Below, in pieces: positions 12,901-24,900 of a stretch of 64,000 bases of DNA (positions are counted from its first letter, which is position 1; every line of letters starts with the position of its first letter). The stretch spans positions 11,706,744-11,770,743 of the forward strand of contig CM063252.1 in assembly GCA_032158295.1 (NCBI GenBank), in the 5' to 3' direction. The notes under the pieces are model-generated. The model saw nothing but the letters and a program-made list of their open reading frames with translations, made no database searches and was not told where the DNA came from. A program made the position numbers and the translations under genes. The DNA comes from Pycnopodia helianthoides. Its lineage: Eukaryota; Echinodermata; Asteroidea; Forcipulatida; Asteriidae.

Positions 12901-15900
12901 TTGGTTCTTCTTGGTTTGGTATCTTTCTGAGTACTACATGGGGAAGTTCTAACAAGGAGGTTCTGAACTGTCGGAACCGTTCGAAATAGAGGACAGTTAG
13001 GTCCCCGTTTGGGTGAAGGTCCACAGTTGGAAAGTATACAAGTGTACAGAACCACTGGGAGTTATTGCCAAAAAGTTACTAGTACAAAAAAAGCGGGACA
13101 ATAGGAGGTCTTCGATTGCAAGTGTTTATTTTACACACTTGTGTGTACTTAAAGTGACTTTCAAACCGAGGACTTACATGTATAACAAAAGGGACAATAG
13201 GTTTTTTAAACAAAGGAGCGTCCATGATTGGAGTGTGTGTGTTTGGGGGGGGGGCGCAGCATGGCTACATTGTCAAAGGTGTTAGTGTAGGAAACCATTG
13301 ATGGACAGTGTCCGCATGTTATTCCACTTTACACCTTTTTTTTTTTACTTTACAGTAATAGAACAAAAAGTAAAGTACTAAACTGTGTACCTGTATATTT
13401 GTTACAACTAATTATACACATTCTACAATACAATACATCTGCCAGGATATTCCCAAGTACTAATATACAAGTTCAATCTCTATATATGTAAAAAATATGA
13501 CATCATCAATATACACAGGTCCATGTGATCAAGTTTCATTTGGCAGTCGCCGTTCACATGGCGTGCATTTTACACACAAAGTGTTGCTTCATGCCGCAGT
13601 CAGACTGCCGCCACCTCGGCCAGTCATCCTCGGTGGAGACTTGCTGGCCGCACCCTGCACCCTCCGCGGTGCTCTGCTGCCCGGGGTCGGAGACGTCCCA
13701 GTTCTCGTACGCGGTCTTGAGTTTGTCTGTCCACACCCAGTGGTTTCCAGGGGTGAGTGCACTCTTGTGGTAGCCCAGCCAGATGCCCTTTTCACCTGGT
13801 TGGGGAAAAAAAAACGATTGAAAATAACTTCTCTCTGAGTCGGATTCAGAAAATTTGCATCTAGAGTTGGAGTTGTATGGTTCAGGTGTAAGGTTTGGAG
13901 TAACACCTTGGATGTTGTTTATGGATATGTTTTTTTATGACATATCTATTGCTCAGGTTCTCTATCGTGGTTGGCTGAAACACGATCACATGAGGTTCTA
14001 AGCTAGTGCATGAAATTTGCGCCATCGTGAACTACATGTAGACGGGCGTCAAGACATCGCAGGCGCCTAGTTTGCATCTTCCAAAAAAAATTATGAATAA
14101 ATAAACAAAATCATAAACAGCAAATGTCTAACTTCATTCAAAAGTAATGATAAAAGGAAACTTTAACAGAACCTGTTTATAACATAACAAACAAATAAGT
14201 GAAAAATAAAGACAGTGAAAAGAAAATAATGTAAAGATAAAAATAAAAAAAATGAAATCTGACACTACCTTCAAATGAGCCTTGCATCTCCTTCCAGTAC
14301 GAATTCAAGAAAACCTCCTCCTCGGCCGAGCCGACTGAGACGAGGTGCGCCGTCTCCTTGCCCTGGCAGAGGGTGTACTTCTGGCAGGTCGCCTCCGCCT
14401 CCTTCCACGTTCTCCTGATGCCAAAGAGGCGGTAGCAGAAAGAGCCTGTGGGCAGCTGGTACTGGGTCCACACAGGAGGGCAGTAGTTGATCCCAGTGGC
14501 CCGATGGATGGAGGCCGCCAGCATCCAGGGCAGTAGGAGGAGGGCCGCTCTGTTGACCACCATATTCTTGATGAGGTTTTTCAGTGAACACATTCGTCCC
14601 TTTATGAAAAAATATTACAGGAAAAAAAGAAAAGAGAAATGAACAAAAATGAAACTCGGTCATGCGAATGGAAATTGCATGATTTACATAAATGAATGTT
14701 AATTGCATAATACATACATAGCATTTCAACTAGTACATGTTCATGTATAACCTAATATATCCCTGTACTCAGCATACTTGTGTTACACAAAAATTTGACC
14801 TTCGTTGCGTGGCAATTATTTGACCACATTTGCAGAAATATTTTAAATAACCCATAAGTTTCACAGAAGGCAGTCCCCAAAGCACAGACCAATAAATAGT
14901 GGCTTTGAAGTTGTCCCACACTGCTGTTGCTGCTGACCCCATGGACAGCAACAATTAAAGAAATTCATGAGTGTATTTGTGTGAAGGTCACTCCAGCCGG
15001 TAACCATTACCAAAGTGTGACTCCTTGACCCATTAGGTACAATTAGGTCACATACTCCAGGCATCTGAACCAGTGGGGTAGCATGTACACTTTCCTTCCA
15101 AGCTGTAATTCAGCAATTTGGGTTGCTGATGAAAATGGTGTATTTTTGTGACCCGGGGCGTCGATGTTTGGAGAAGGTGGCTCACGGTAAAAGTTTGGGA
15201 ATGGCAACACCCATTTGTGCCAACAAAATTATCCAGGCGAGAACTGGAGGTTAGCCCGGAGGTTTGTTGAGGTCATCCTAGGGTTATCTGAGGTTCAGCC
15301 TTGAGTTACCTCCAGTTGCCTGCTTGTCTAATTACCGCATTTCTCACTAATGCAGGTTTAGGTATCCAAATGGCATGTCGTGGCCGAGTGGGCCAGAGCA
15401 TCGGACCCAAGTTCTGATGGCCGAGTCATCAGGGTGTGGGTTCGAGTCTCGGTCATGCCACTTGTTTCTTCCACCCAGGAGTAAATGGGTACCTGTGAAG
15501 GGTAGAGATTGTTTGTGAATGAGTAGCAACCTTTGCGCCCATGTGGTTGCTGGTGCTGCATACTCCTAAGGAGTTGAGTGGTTTCAGGACCCAATGAACA
15601 GGACCCAATGTAGTAATGGTGTGAGGCGCTTTGAGGGGCCTGCTTGGCTTGAAAAAATCTTCAACATCATCATTATAATTTAAGATACAAAAGAGTATCA
15701 AAAGTTGCCCCTTTTCATGGGCGGGGCCTCAATATTCCAAAAAGTGGGTTGCTTTTTAACATACTTGTATTCGAGTGATGTATGCATCAGTTTATTTTGT
15801 GTTAATTGTTATTTGAGTAAAAAAAAAAGAGGGAAACTGACTTAGTAAATTACAAAATATTGTTGATGTTAATCAAATAGGAAAACGATGAAGGAAAGTA

Positions 15901-18900
15901 TGTTAGCCTTATTAATTTAAAGCATACCAGCTTTTCACTACAATGTACACTGTATGTTAAACTGAAATTTGGCATTTTTTGTGGCGTTCCAGACTTTTTA
16001 CCAATCAGTTCATGAAATCAAATAAAAACCAGTTGTGTGTAGAGTGTACAGGATGTGGTCTTTGTGGTTCTGACTTGATGAGCCGTAAGAAGGGGGTTCC
16101 GGATTGTGGTTCCGGCTTTCACACTGTTGTACATGGTCTTGCGGTTTTTTCCTTCCACAGGATCTTATTATATCCTGAACAGGAACTATTTGGGTAGTAA
16201 TAATATTTGGTTTGCCATCCATAACACCTTGTGACTCTGCTGTGGATTGCTCTTACAAGATTTACAGGTGCGGAAGTAGATTGGGAAACTGGGATTGGGA
16301 GATACCTACAGTGTATAGTTCAGATAAGAACTTGTCAGGCTATTTATCTAATGCCCTGAGTAGATTTGGGGTTAAAATAATAATTGCCCTGAAATAAAAG
16401 ATTGTTGAGGGGAAAAAAAACATTGCGGCAGTTTGAAATAAAGAGCAGTTGGTTAGAAGGAGGCAGGCATAAGCAGGTTTGGATGTACACGTTGAAGACG
16501 ATTACAAGAAGTCCCCCGATTCCCCTGAAAGTAGAAGTCCCCTTCTATCTACTCTCAGCATCTCTGAGTTTGTAGATAAACAGCAGGACAAGTTCTTATC
16601 TGATCTAGGTAGTCTCCCAGTTTCCCACTCAACACTGTGATACATAGTTAGCAAGACAGGAGAGCAATTCTACACAGCAATGTAGATTCTATCACATGGT
16701 AAACTGAATACTCCACCAAGTACATGTAATGCCCAAACCACTTATTAATAAGTTGGGAAGGTAGTGCATTATGCTCTACCAGCCAGTGGATGATACCCAT
16801 GCCTACATCCTAATGGACTGTGAAGGGGGTAACCCTGTTTCAGCCCTAGGAGTAGTTGGCAATGTGCCCCCTGGTGACTGTTGATTTGGGCCGACAGCCC
16901 ATCAGTATTTTGAAGTTTTTTCGGTTGGAGATTGTTGAAACCATGTTGTTTGATCTACTTCTCTAGCGCTGAGGATACTGTTCACAGAAACTTCTTCAAA
17001 TCTATAACTTCAGGTGTTACCAAACGATGGAAATGCCATCGTTTCAATGCACCTTTCTGAATTCAGAACTTGGTTTCAGACTGTTTGTCAGCAATGACTC
17101 TCACACCTGGATATTATTTTGCCATGTTTCACTTCTCCAATCACCAAGACCATAGCGAAAGACTGTAAACTTTTTGTGCGTACACATGTACGTGTTTTTC
17201 CGCTACACTGTGAAGCTTTTCTTCTGACTTCGGGTTGAACTCGCATTATTAACTTGCAAAGACTGTAAACTTTTTGTTTGTACGTGTTTTTCCACTTCGC
17301 TATGAAGCTTTTCTTCTGACTTCGGTTGAACTTGCAGAATGTCTTTCTCTTGAGCAGAACCCAAACAAAATAACATATCAAGATCGTATCAATCACTGGC
17401 CACTCCCCCACCCCCCCCCTCCTCCGGACATACAAAAACAGCCTGGAGGAGTCTGCATAGTATTTGTTGTTGGCTGTTAGTTATTGCATGTATTGTAACT
17501 GTTTGTCAGTGCCTGTATGTGTACGCATGGATCATTTTTCAAAAGCCTAATTTAATTAGCCACTGTCTGCCTGACTACATGATTTCCCTGTAAAAAAAAA
17601 TGCACAAATGTCTCATATATGCCTACCTACGGGGAAACATGTGTGAATAATAAGTTATAGTGTCTTTCTTAATGCTTTTGTTGCTGGTGATTTGAGAAGT
17701 GAAACATGACAACATTTTTATCACGTTAGCGACAACTATGCACTGAAGTGCTGAAAGTGAGGATTAAACTAGTTTGTGGGGGAGGGGGAGGGGGAGGGGG
17801 AGGGAGTAGGGGAGGAGGGGGAGGAGGATGTAATAATCTCTGCCAGAAAGAAGTGTTGTTTTTGAAAATAACTAGAGGTGAGATGAGTCTCAATATTTTG
17901 AACAGTGTGCTTTGTTGATCTTCATGTGAGTTGTATACTTTCTAATACACTTAAGTAGTTTGTTGGGGGTGAATTGTATACGTTTATTTGCAAGACAGTA
18001 AATGATGCAGATAGTGGATGTTTAATGAGTGCATTGTGGAGAAACAATCACAAAGTGAAATCTAGACTAGATTCCATTTAAAAAGCCAGATTTCGCCGAG
18101 TGATTATATTGTGTGACAATACCGAATGCAATTAATATTTGTTTTATATTCCTGATCCTTCTCCTTTGAAATTGTTTTCACAATAAACACAGAAACTCAA
18201 TCAACCCATACTCTACAAATTCTGAAAGCCCCCTCTAAACAACGCAGACACCAACCTTGTCATGACCTTGCCTTGTTTGGACAAACTTGCGGGGAACGAT
18301 TATTTTTGAACCGATGCTGCGAAGCATCTCAAGCGTCCTATAACTATCCATATAGGACTCCTATATAAAATTTTGGAGCGTCGCGTCAGTGTACATGGCA
18401 AAATGAAGGATTACATGTGACGCGTGTTCCCCCAATCAAGTGTCCAGGATCTGTGTGTGCATTATAATACATGTATTTAATCAATGTTTATTGAAATATG
18501 TAGCAATGAGTGCTACATGAATGAAGGCAAGAACAGTTTTAAAAAAATGTTTAAAACGTAGCGTGACCCAGGCTTTGTTCTCAGAAGGGCAAGGCAATTT
18601 TCTCATGTTAAAGGGCAACTTCAGGAGGGAAAATTAAATCTCTACAGGAACATTTTAAGGGGCACCAAGGCAATGACCAAGGGCATGGAGGCAATTCCCC
18701 CCTGGAAGTATCATGCCTGCTGACCAGTCAGCCTGGGTTTTGAGTTTAATTAATGGAAACAAGTTCTTTTGGTTGTTACAGTAAACATTTTGCACTCGGC
18801 TGTTTTGATGAATTCTGAAGTGCCTTTGTGACTGTGTTCGGTGATTTCAACTGAAATATCTTAATTTGCCTGATCCTAAAAATGTTTACTGGTGGGATGT

Positions 18901-21900
18901 CGTTAATTAACACTGAATTAACGGACAGCGACTGCCTCCTCTCAACAATTTACAGTGAATCAAGATGAACACTTTCAAAACCATCAACAGTTTGCTGCTT
19001 ACAGTGTGATGATTTTTTTCCCCAAGACGATTAGTGACAAGTGTTAAAGAACACTTCAACGAAAAGTTGGTGACAAATATATTTAAAGGGTGTGCACAAC
19101 ATTGGTAAGATTGAATTCAAATAAATGTTCACATGTTTGCACATAATATAACTTACATTATATAGATGGTCATGGTGAAAAAATTCCCGCAAAATATTTG
19201 TCCCTGAAATGCTAGAGTTTTTGAGATATGAGTGAACAGTCAGTTTTGGTCTTGCAAATCAACAACCTGATGTTTGAAAACAGTAAAACATCTGGGTTTT
19301 TATTTCTTTATTGGCTTGGTGACTCCGATGATCGATTGAGCTTAACCTTTCACAGGTTTGTTGTTTCATGTATATGTTGGCTGGAACAGAGTGCGGAAAC
19401 TAGTCATTGACAGTTACCAATGTTATCCACACATGCCTTATTTGCATTTTCTCAAAAACAGAGGAAAAGTTTGTAAAAGTGCATTCAGGGTTAAAGAAAA
19501 CTGTATACGTTTTTTTTACCCAACACTGATGTGTGATAACCACTGTGTACCAAGTGCTTTATTTCCATAGTGGGTTGTGGGTTCCAATCCTACCGGAGTA
19601 GTAGGGTTAGAGGTTAGAGACTTTGAACTTTTTTTGTCCACTTTCATGAGGACTCAATCTTATTGGAAACTGAGTGCATCACAAAACTGAATTTGACCTT
19701 GAAGCACCTCTTCATAGTATGCTCTGCCGCATGCAAAATGTTTGCCTCAAGTGCTTATGGTACTCTCAGTAGCAGTACTATGGAGGAAGGAAAAGTCTTC
19801 CTTCATGCATAGAGATTCTGTGTCCTTTCTCTATGCTCCATCAAAATCAAAACCAAGTGGAAGTCGGATTTTGATGGATTTATTTGGTGAGGAAACTGGG
19901 CAACAGATACATTTAAACAATCAGTCATTTTTTAACGTACCTGTTTTTCTCTATGCATCAATGTCCACGGTTAAATATCTCCAGTATTAATTCCCAAACG
20001 AAGGCGAAACTGCAAGCCCACCCCGAAGTGTGACGAAGTTCCCTTGGATTCAGCACCTTTCCGCACCATCACCTGGCGATAATGTTATTACAAGAGTGCA
20101 GCTCTTATCTGGGGTCTGGCAGTTGCACTTTTTAGAACAAACAAACAGGTTGCCCACTGCTGCACAGGATTTCCAAGCTGAAGCGTTGCCAAGTTCAGCT
20201 GGCCAGCTGGAGGCAATCACCATGCCCTGATTGGCAATGTGCTGGCAATTGGGGAAATAAAAAAGAAAGAAGAACTTTGACAGTGAAACAGTCCGAGTGA
20301 TTTTGGCAGGTAGTGCGGGACAGGGAGACACAGCACGTTCCCTTGATATTATGCGGCAATCAGTCAACTTAGCTGGAGGGGAGCCAGTGGTGGCGTTTCC
20401 ACCACACACACACACACAGACACATGTGTCAATAAGCCAAGCAGTCAAGGAACTTGTGTGTGAATAACCCTTAACCTTGATGCTGTACATCGGACCGGAG
20501 TACATGTATATAGTGCAGTCAACTATAACATGTGAACCTCATTGTTTCTTGACAAGAAATGTATCTTTAAGCTCATGATATGGGAGGGGACATATGTCAA
20601 AGGAATGCTTGGACATTCGCTATAAGTGTAAATGGCACTTGTTGTGATTCCAATCTGAGACGCCAGGGATTTTTTTCACCAAAAAGCCCACAATTAAGTT
20701 TATCATTGACCTTTCACCATTGTATACAAAAAAAGGCCAGCCCTGGATAAACACGGAGGTCATGGCCTCTGTTGCCCTTGGTGTTGACCTTGGGGTGCCC
20801 CATCAAAAGTTTCCCATAGACTTCAAGTTTTTTCAAGGGAAGTGCCCTTTGAAAAGTGAAAATGGCATTGCCCTCTCTAAGATGAAATTCCAGTCCTTGT
20901 TAATAGAATGACATTGCTTGATAATTATACACTGGGTAATTTGCATGACAAAAGTTACTTTATTATTGAACAAAGATATTGACAAAATAGGGAGACCCCC
21001 AACATATATATGGCTAGATAGCTCAGTTGGTAGAGCGCCGGTACGTTAATCCGGAGGTCGTTGGTTCAAATCCTGCTCTAGTCAAATTTTCTTTGTTCAA
21101 CCCCATACTACTTTATTATTGCCTATTACAAGAAACAAACTTTGGTCAAACTTAATTGATCTATAGAAGTACTTAAAGTACTTTCTAGAATGGGGGGAGA
21201 TTACGGGTCCAATTCCTACTCATGGTCTCCTTAAAGCACCTGTTGTACTGTCCTTTATTGTCATAATTTAATGGACGAAAAACTAGCATTTAGTTGAATC
21301 TTTGACATCAGAGCCATCATTTTACATTCGAATAGATAACTGTGTACAGGGCTCAGTCCACTAGCCCTGCGTACATGGTCTAGTTGAAACTGTATGTGCT
21401 AGTGAGTGAACACACATTCTCAACTTGCCCTGTGGGCTACTAAAAACTGTGCAACCTACTTGTTGATTATGCTCATATTTCTTCCTTTTCAGATGTGAAT
21501 AGTACATTTTTAAAACGAATTAACTTTTTTGTTTAGTGTGGGAATGTAGTTTCATTTGACCATTAAACTGGTCTCGATCGCTACCATTCATGCATCAGAA
21601 AGATACATTTATGACAATACATGTTTAAAATCTGGGATGCTAAAACTTTCCAGGGGCAAGTAAAACACACAGTTTACCAGCCCGGTGGGCTACTTTATTA
21701 AAAGCTTAAGCGCAAGGCTTGTCGTCCTTGTGTCAAAAATAAATGGCTGTTCGCACGGAGCCTCGACTTCATGCTTCATTTCCTGTGGGCAAGTTAAATG
21801 CACAGTTTACCACCCCGGTGGGCTACTTCATGAAAACCATTTAAGCGCAAGGCCTGAGTCAGACACATTCTATGTGAAAGGTTTGTGTAATTATAACTGG

Positions 21901-24900
21901 AAAATTGTTACATAAAGACTGCCAGACTTATCTTGTCGTAAGGTTGCTGGCCAGATACTAAAAACACTGGCCTCGGGCTTGCTGTCCAGTGTAAATTTCA
22001 AGCCCTGGTGTGGTTGAACAGGCCTGGAATTACACGGAGGCCATGCCCTCCTTTGGCCTCGTCTTGGCCTTGGTGCCCCTTCAAAAGTTTCCCATAGAAT
22101 TTTAAGATTTTCAAATGAAAGTGCCCTTTGCAAATTGAAAACGGCCTTGCCCTTTCAAAGATGAAATTCCAGGCCTGGTTGAAGGAAGGGGGGGGGGGGT
22201 TGCACTGTAGGTTTGAATAACTTTTGGGTGTGAAGTTTGTATTTGCTTTGGGGTTTATTGCCGTTTGAAATACTGCCATCTCTTTAGTAACTTACCTACT
22301 AAGGATGCCTGGCCATACACTAAGCCTTTACATTGTTTGTGAAAACTGTAACAAAAGTGTGTCACGCAGTTGCAGGTTGTATGGCTTCTGACTGACACCC
22401 CTGAACAAAGATATATTTACAAAATAGGGAGACCGCCAACATTTAGGGCTAGATAGCTCAGTTGGTAGAGCGCCGGCACGTTAATCCGGAGGTTGCAGGT
22501 TCAAGTCCCGCTCCAGTCAGTTTTTTCTTTGTTCAACCCAAATTATTCAAATTTAAGCCTGTCGGTTTTCCGTGTGGTTTAATACACTATTTTCTGAATA
22601 TCACATGCACCTGTGTAACCAATTTTTTGACAGGTTATATCATTATGTTGTCTAAGAATAATGTAACTGCACCCCAAATCACTGCTGCAAAGCTGTACAC
22701 TCACAGGAAAGGGGTGGGGGGGGGGTATCATGTTTTGCGTCTGAAATTCCCTGGACTCTACAGTGAGTCAGTGGTCTTCACCCTAAATGGCAAGATTCTA
22801 CACACTTCCTGAAAAAATAAATAGAGCAGATGAAGAAGATGTGGGCAGCGTTCCAACAGTTTTAAGCATTTAAAGGGAGCCCTCTTAGTAAACAAATTTA
22901 CTTGCCATGGGAAATTGTTATACCTCTGTCTTCAACAAATATCCATGTACCACTCTCCTCTCACGCGTGCGTCGTACAATTTTCTGTGCAGCAAAGGATC
23001 GAGATTATCATCGTTTCGATGAAATTGGAGTCCTTCAGATGAGGAAAATATTACTAAGAATTCAAGACAGAGGTATAACAAAACAATTGTTGCCTGCTGT
23101 GACATGGCCCATGGGTTTTGTACACCCTCGGGTGCCATTTGCCCCCTTGGGTGTACAAAACACCATGGACCATGTCACCGCAGGCAACAATTGTATACTG
23201 TTAACCATCAGTATGCACATTAATTATAGAGAGAATACGCAAGCGTAATAGATACAGATACAGATACGATAACCGTATCCACTCACGTTGGATGCGTGTC
23301 AGATTTTGTTTCGCGATCACAGAGTCGTGTGTCTGGCCGAGGCCAAAGTATAGATACACGTTGGGAAGATGTTTTGAGAGCAAAACTATTTAAAGTGTAT
23401 GTTTTTGTTGCTTTGCAGAATTTGATTGAATAGTAAATTATTGTTTTGTTTAAAAACTGTTCATTTTCGGGCCCATGTGGAATGGGTCTATGCCTAATGT
23501 TAGCACGTGAAAAAGAAAGTTTCCACCCAGCATGGTGAAATAGAGACCCTGTTTCCACTTCATTATTCTCTTTTTCGGGGGGGGGGGGGGCTTATAAGTG
23601 ACTAATGCATTTCTATCTGTTTATCATGGATGACACCATTAGTTTAAGCATTACCTGGGGAAATGTTGTCAATCTAAGGCAAAAGTACGACTTAAATCTG
23701 CAATGTAACGGTACCCATTTTTTTTTACGTACATTACATTCGTTTCAGAGCTGGCAACTCGCCCTGATTCTGCAGAAATTTCCCTGAAAATAAACCAATC
23801 CTGCCAAGTCTTGATGAACAAATTTGACAATCTCCATGATAGAATGGAAACTTGTTCCCTGTTATGTTGAATGCAGTCCTAAATATCTCCCTGAAAGTGG
23901 CCAAAATGCACTTGAGAATAAGACAAACTAAAATATTAAGGAATAGCTACACATTTTAGTAGGCACAAAATAACTTGAACAAGAAGGCTTTGACCATAAT
24001 AAAGGTCTGTCTTTAAAGGCACTGGACACACTATTGGTAATTACTCAAAATAATTGTTAGCATAAAAACTTACTTGGTAACAAGCAATGGAGAGCTGTTG
24101 ATAGTATAAATCATTGTGAGAAACGGCTCCCTCTGAAGTAACGTAGTTTTTGAGAAAGAAGTAAAATATTTGAATTTATTTTGAGACCTCACTCGTGAGG
24201 TCTCGAAATCAAGCATCTGAAAGCACACAACTTCGTGTAACAAGGGTGTTTTTTCTTCCATTATTATCTCGCAACTTCGACGACCAATTGAGTTCAAATT
24301 TTCACAGGTTTCTTATTTTGTGCATATGTTGAGATACATAAAGTGAGAAGACTGGTCTTTGACAATTACCAAAGGTGTCCAGTGTCTTTAAAGTACAACT
24401 CCTTTATGGAATCAAGATAGAAAGTGTGTACAGTAGCGAGTGAGGATCCATAAGACTGTGTTGCATTTGAAACTAGACCTACCGAAAGTAAACTCACACT
24501 GTCAATCTCGGCTGTCACACTTGGCTTAAATATGTCGACTTTGTAATTTGGGGTTGAAAAAATTTTGACTAGAGCGGGATTTGAACCAACTACTTCCGGA
24601 TTAACATGCCGGCGCTCATCCCCAAATTATAAAAAAAAAATTACCCAGTCAGTTTCCCTTGTGGTTTATTACTACATGTAGTTAATAAATAATTAAATTT
24701 TTGTATCAAATATTTTCCTTTTTTATGTAGTCTATTCCCGTAACGGTGCAAACAAACAGGAAAAATGTCACTTGTCTCAGAAACACCTTTTGTAACCTGT
24801 TCAGCAGTATAAATAATTCACTCATGGCGTTTGTTTACAAATCCATTTAGTCAAATGATTTCCGTAAAAAAAAAATTAAAAAATAGCGAGCCTCCCAAGA

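Noticed and set aside
13554..13889. Longer first reading of lectin exon 2 extending upstream of 13795
   Set aside because: The open frame further upstream on the minus strand starts with non-conserved sequence, and CCAACCAG gives an acceptor in the right phase.
14271..14729. 152-codon minus frame overlapping the lectin
   Set aside because: It is a shifted-frame shadow of lectin exon 1; the CTLD motifs are in the other frame.
21012..22519. Two functional tRNA-Asn genes
   Set aside because: C at position 33, a broken 31-39 pair, an acceptor mismatch in copy 2 and location in short inverted-repeat elements argue for tRNA-derived repeats, although both keep A and B boxes.
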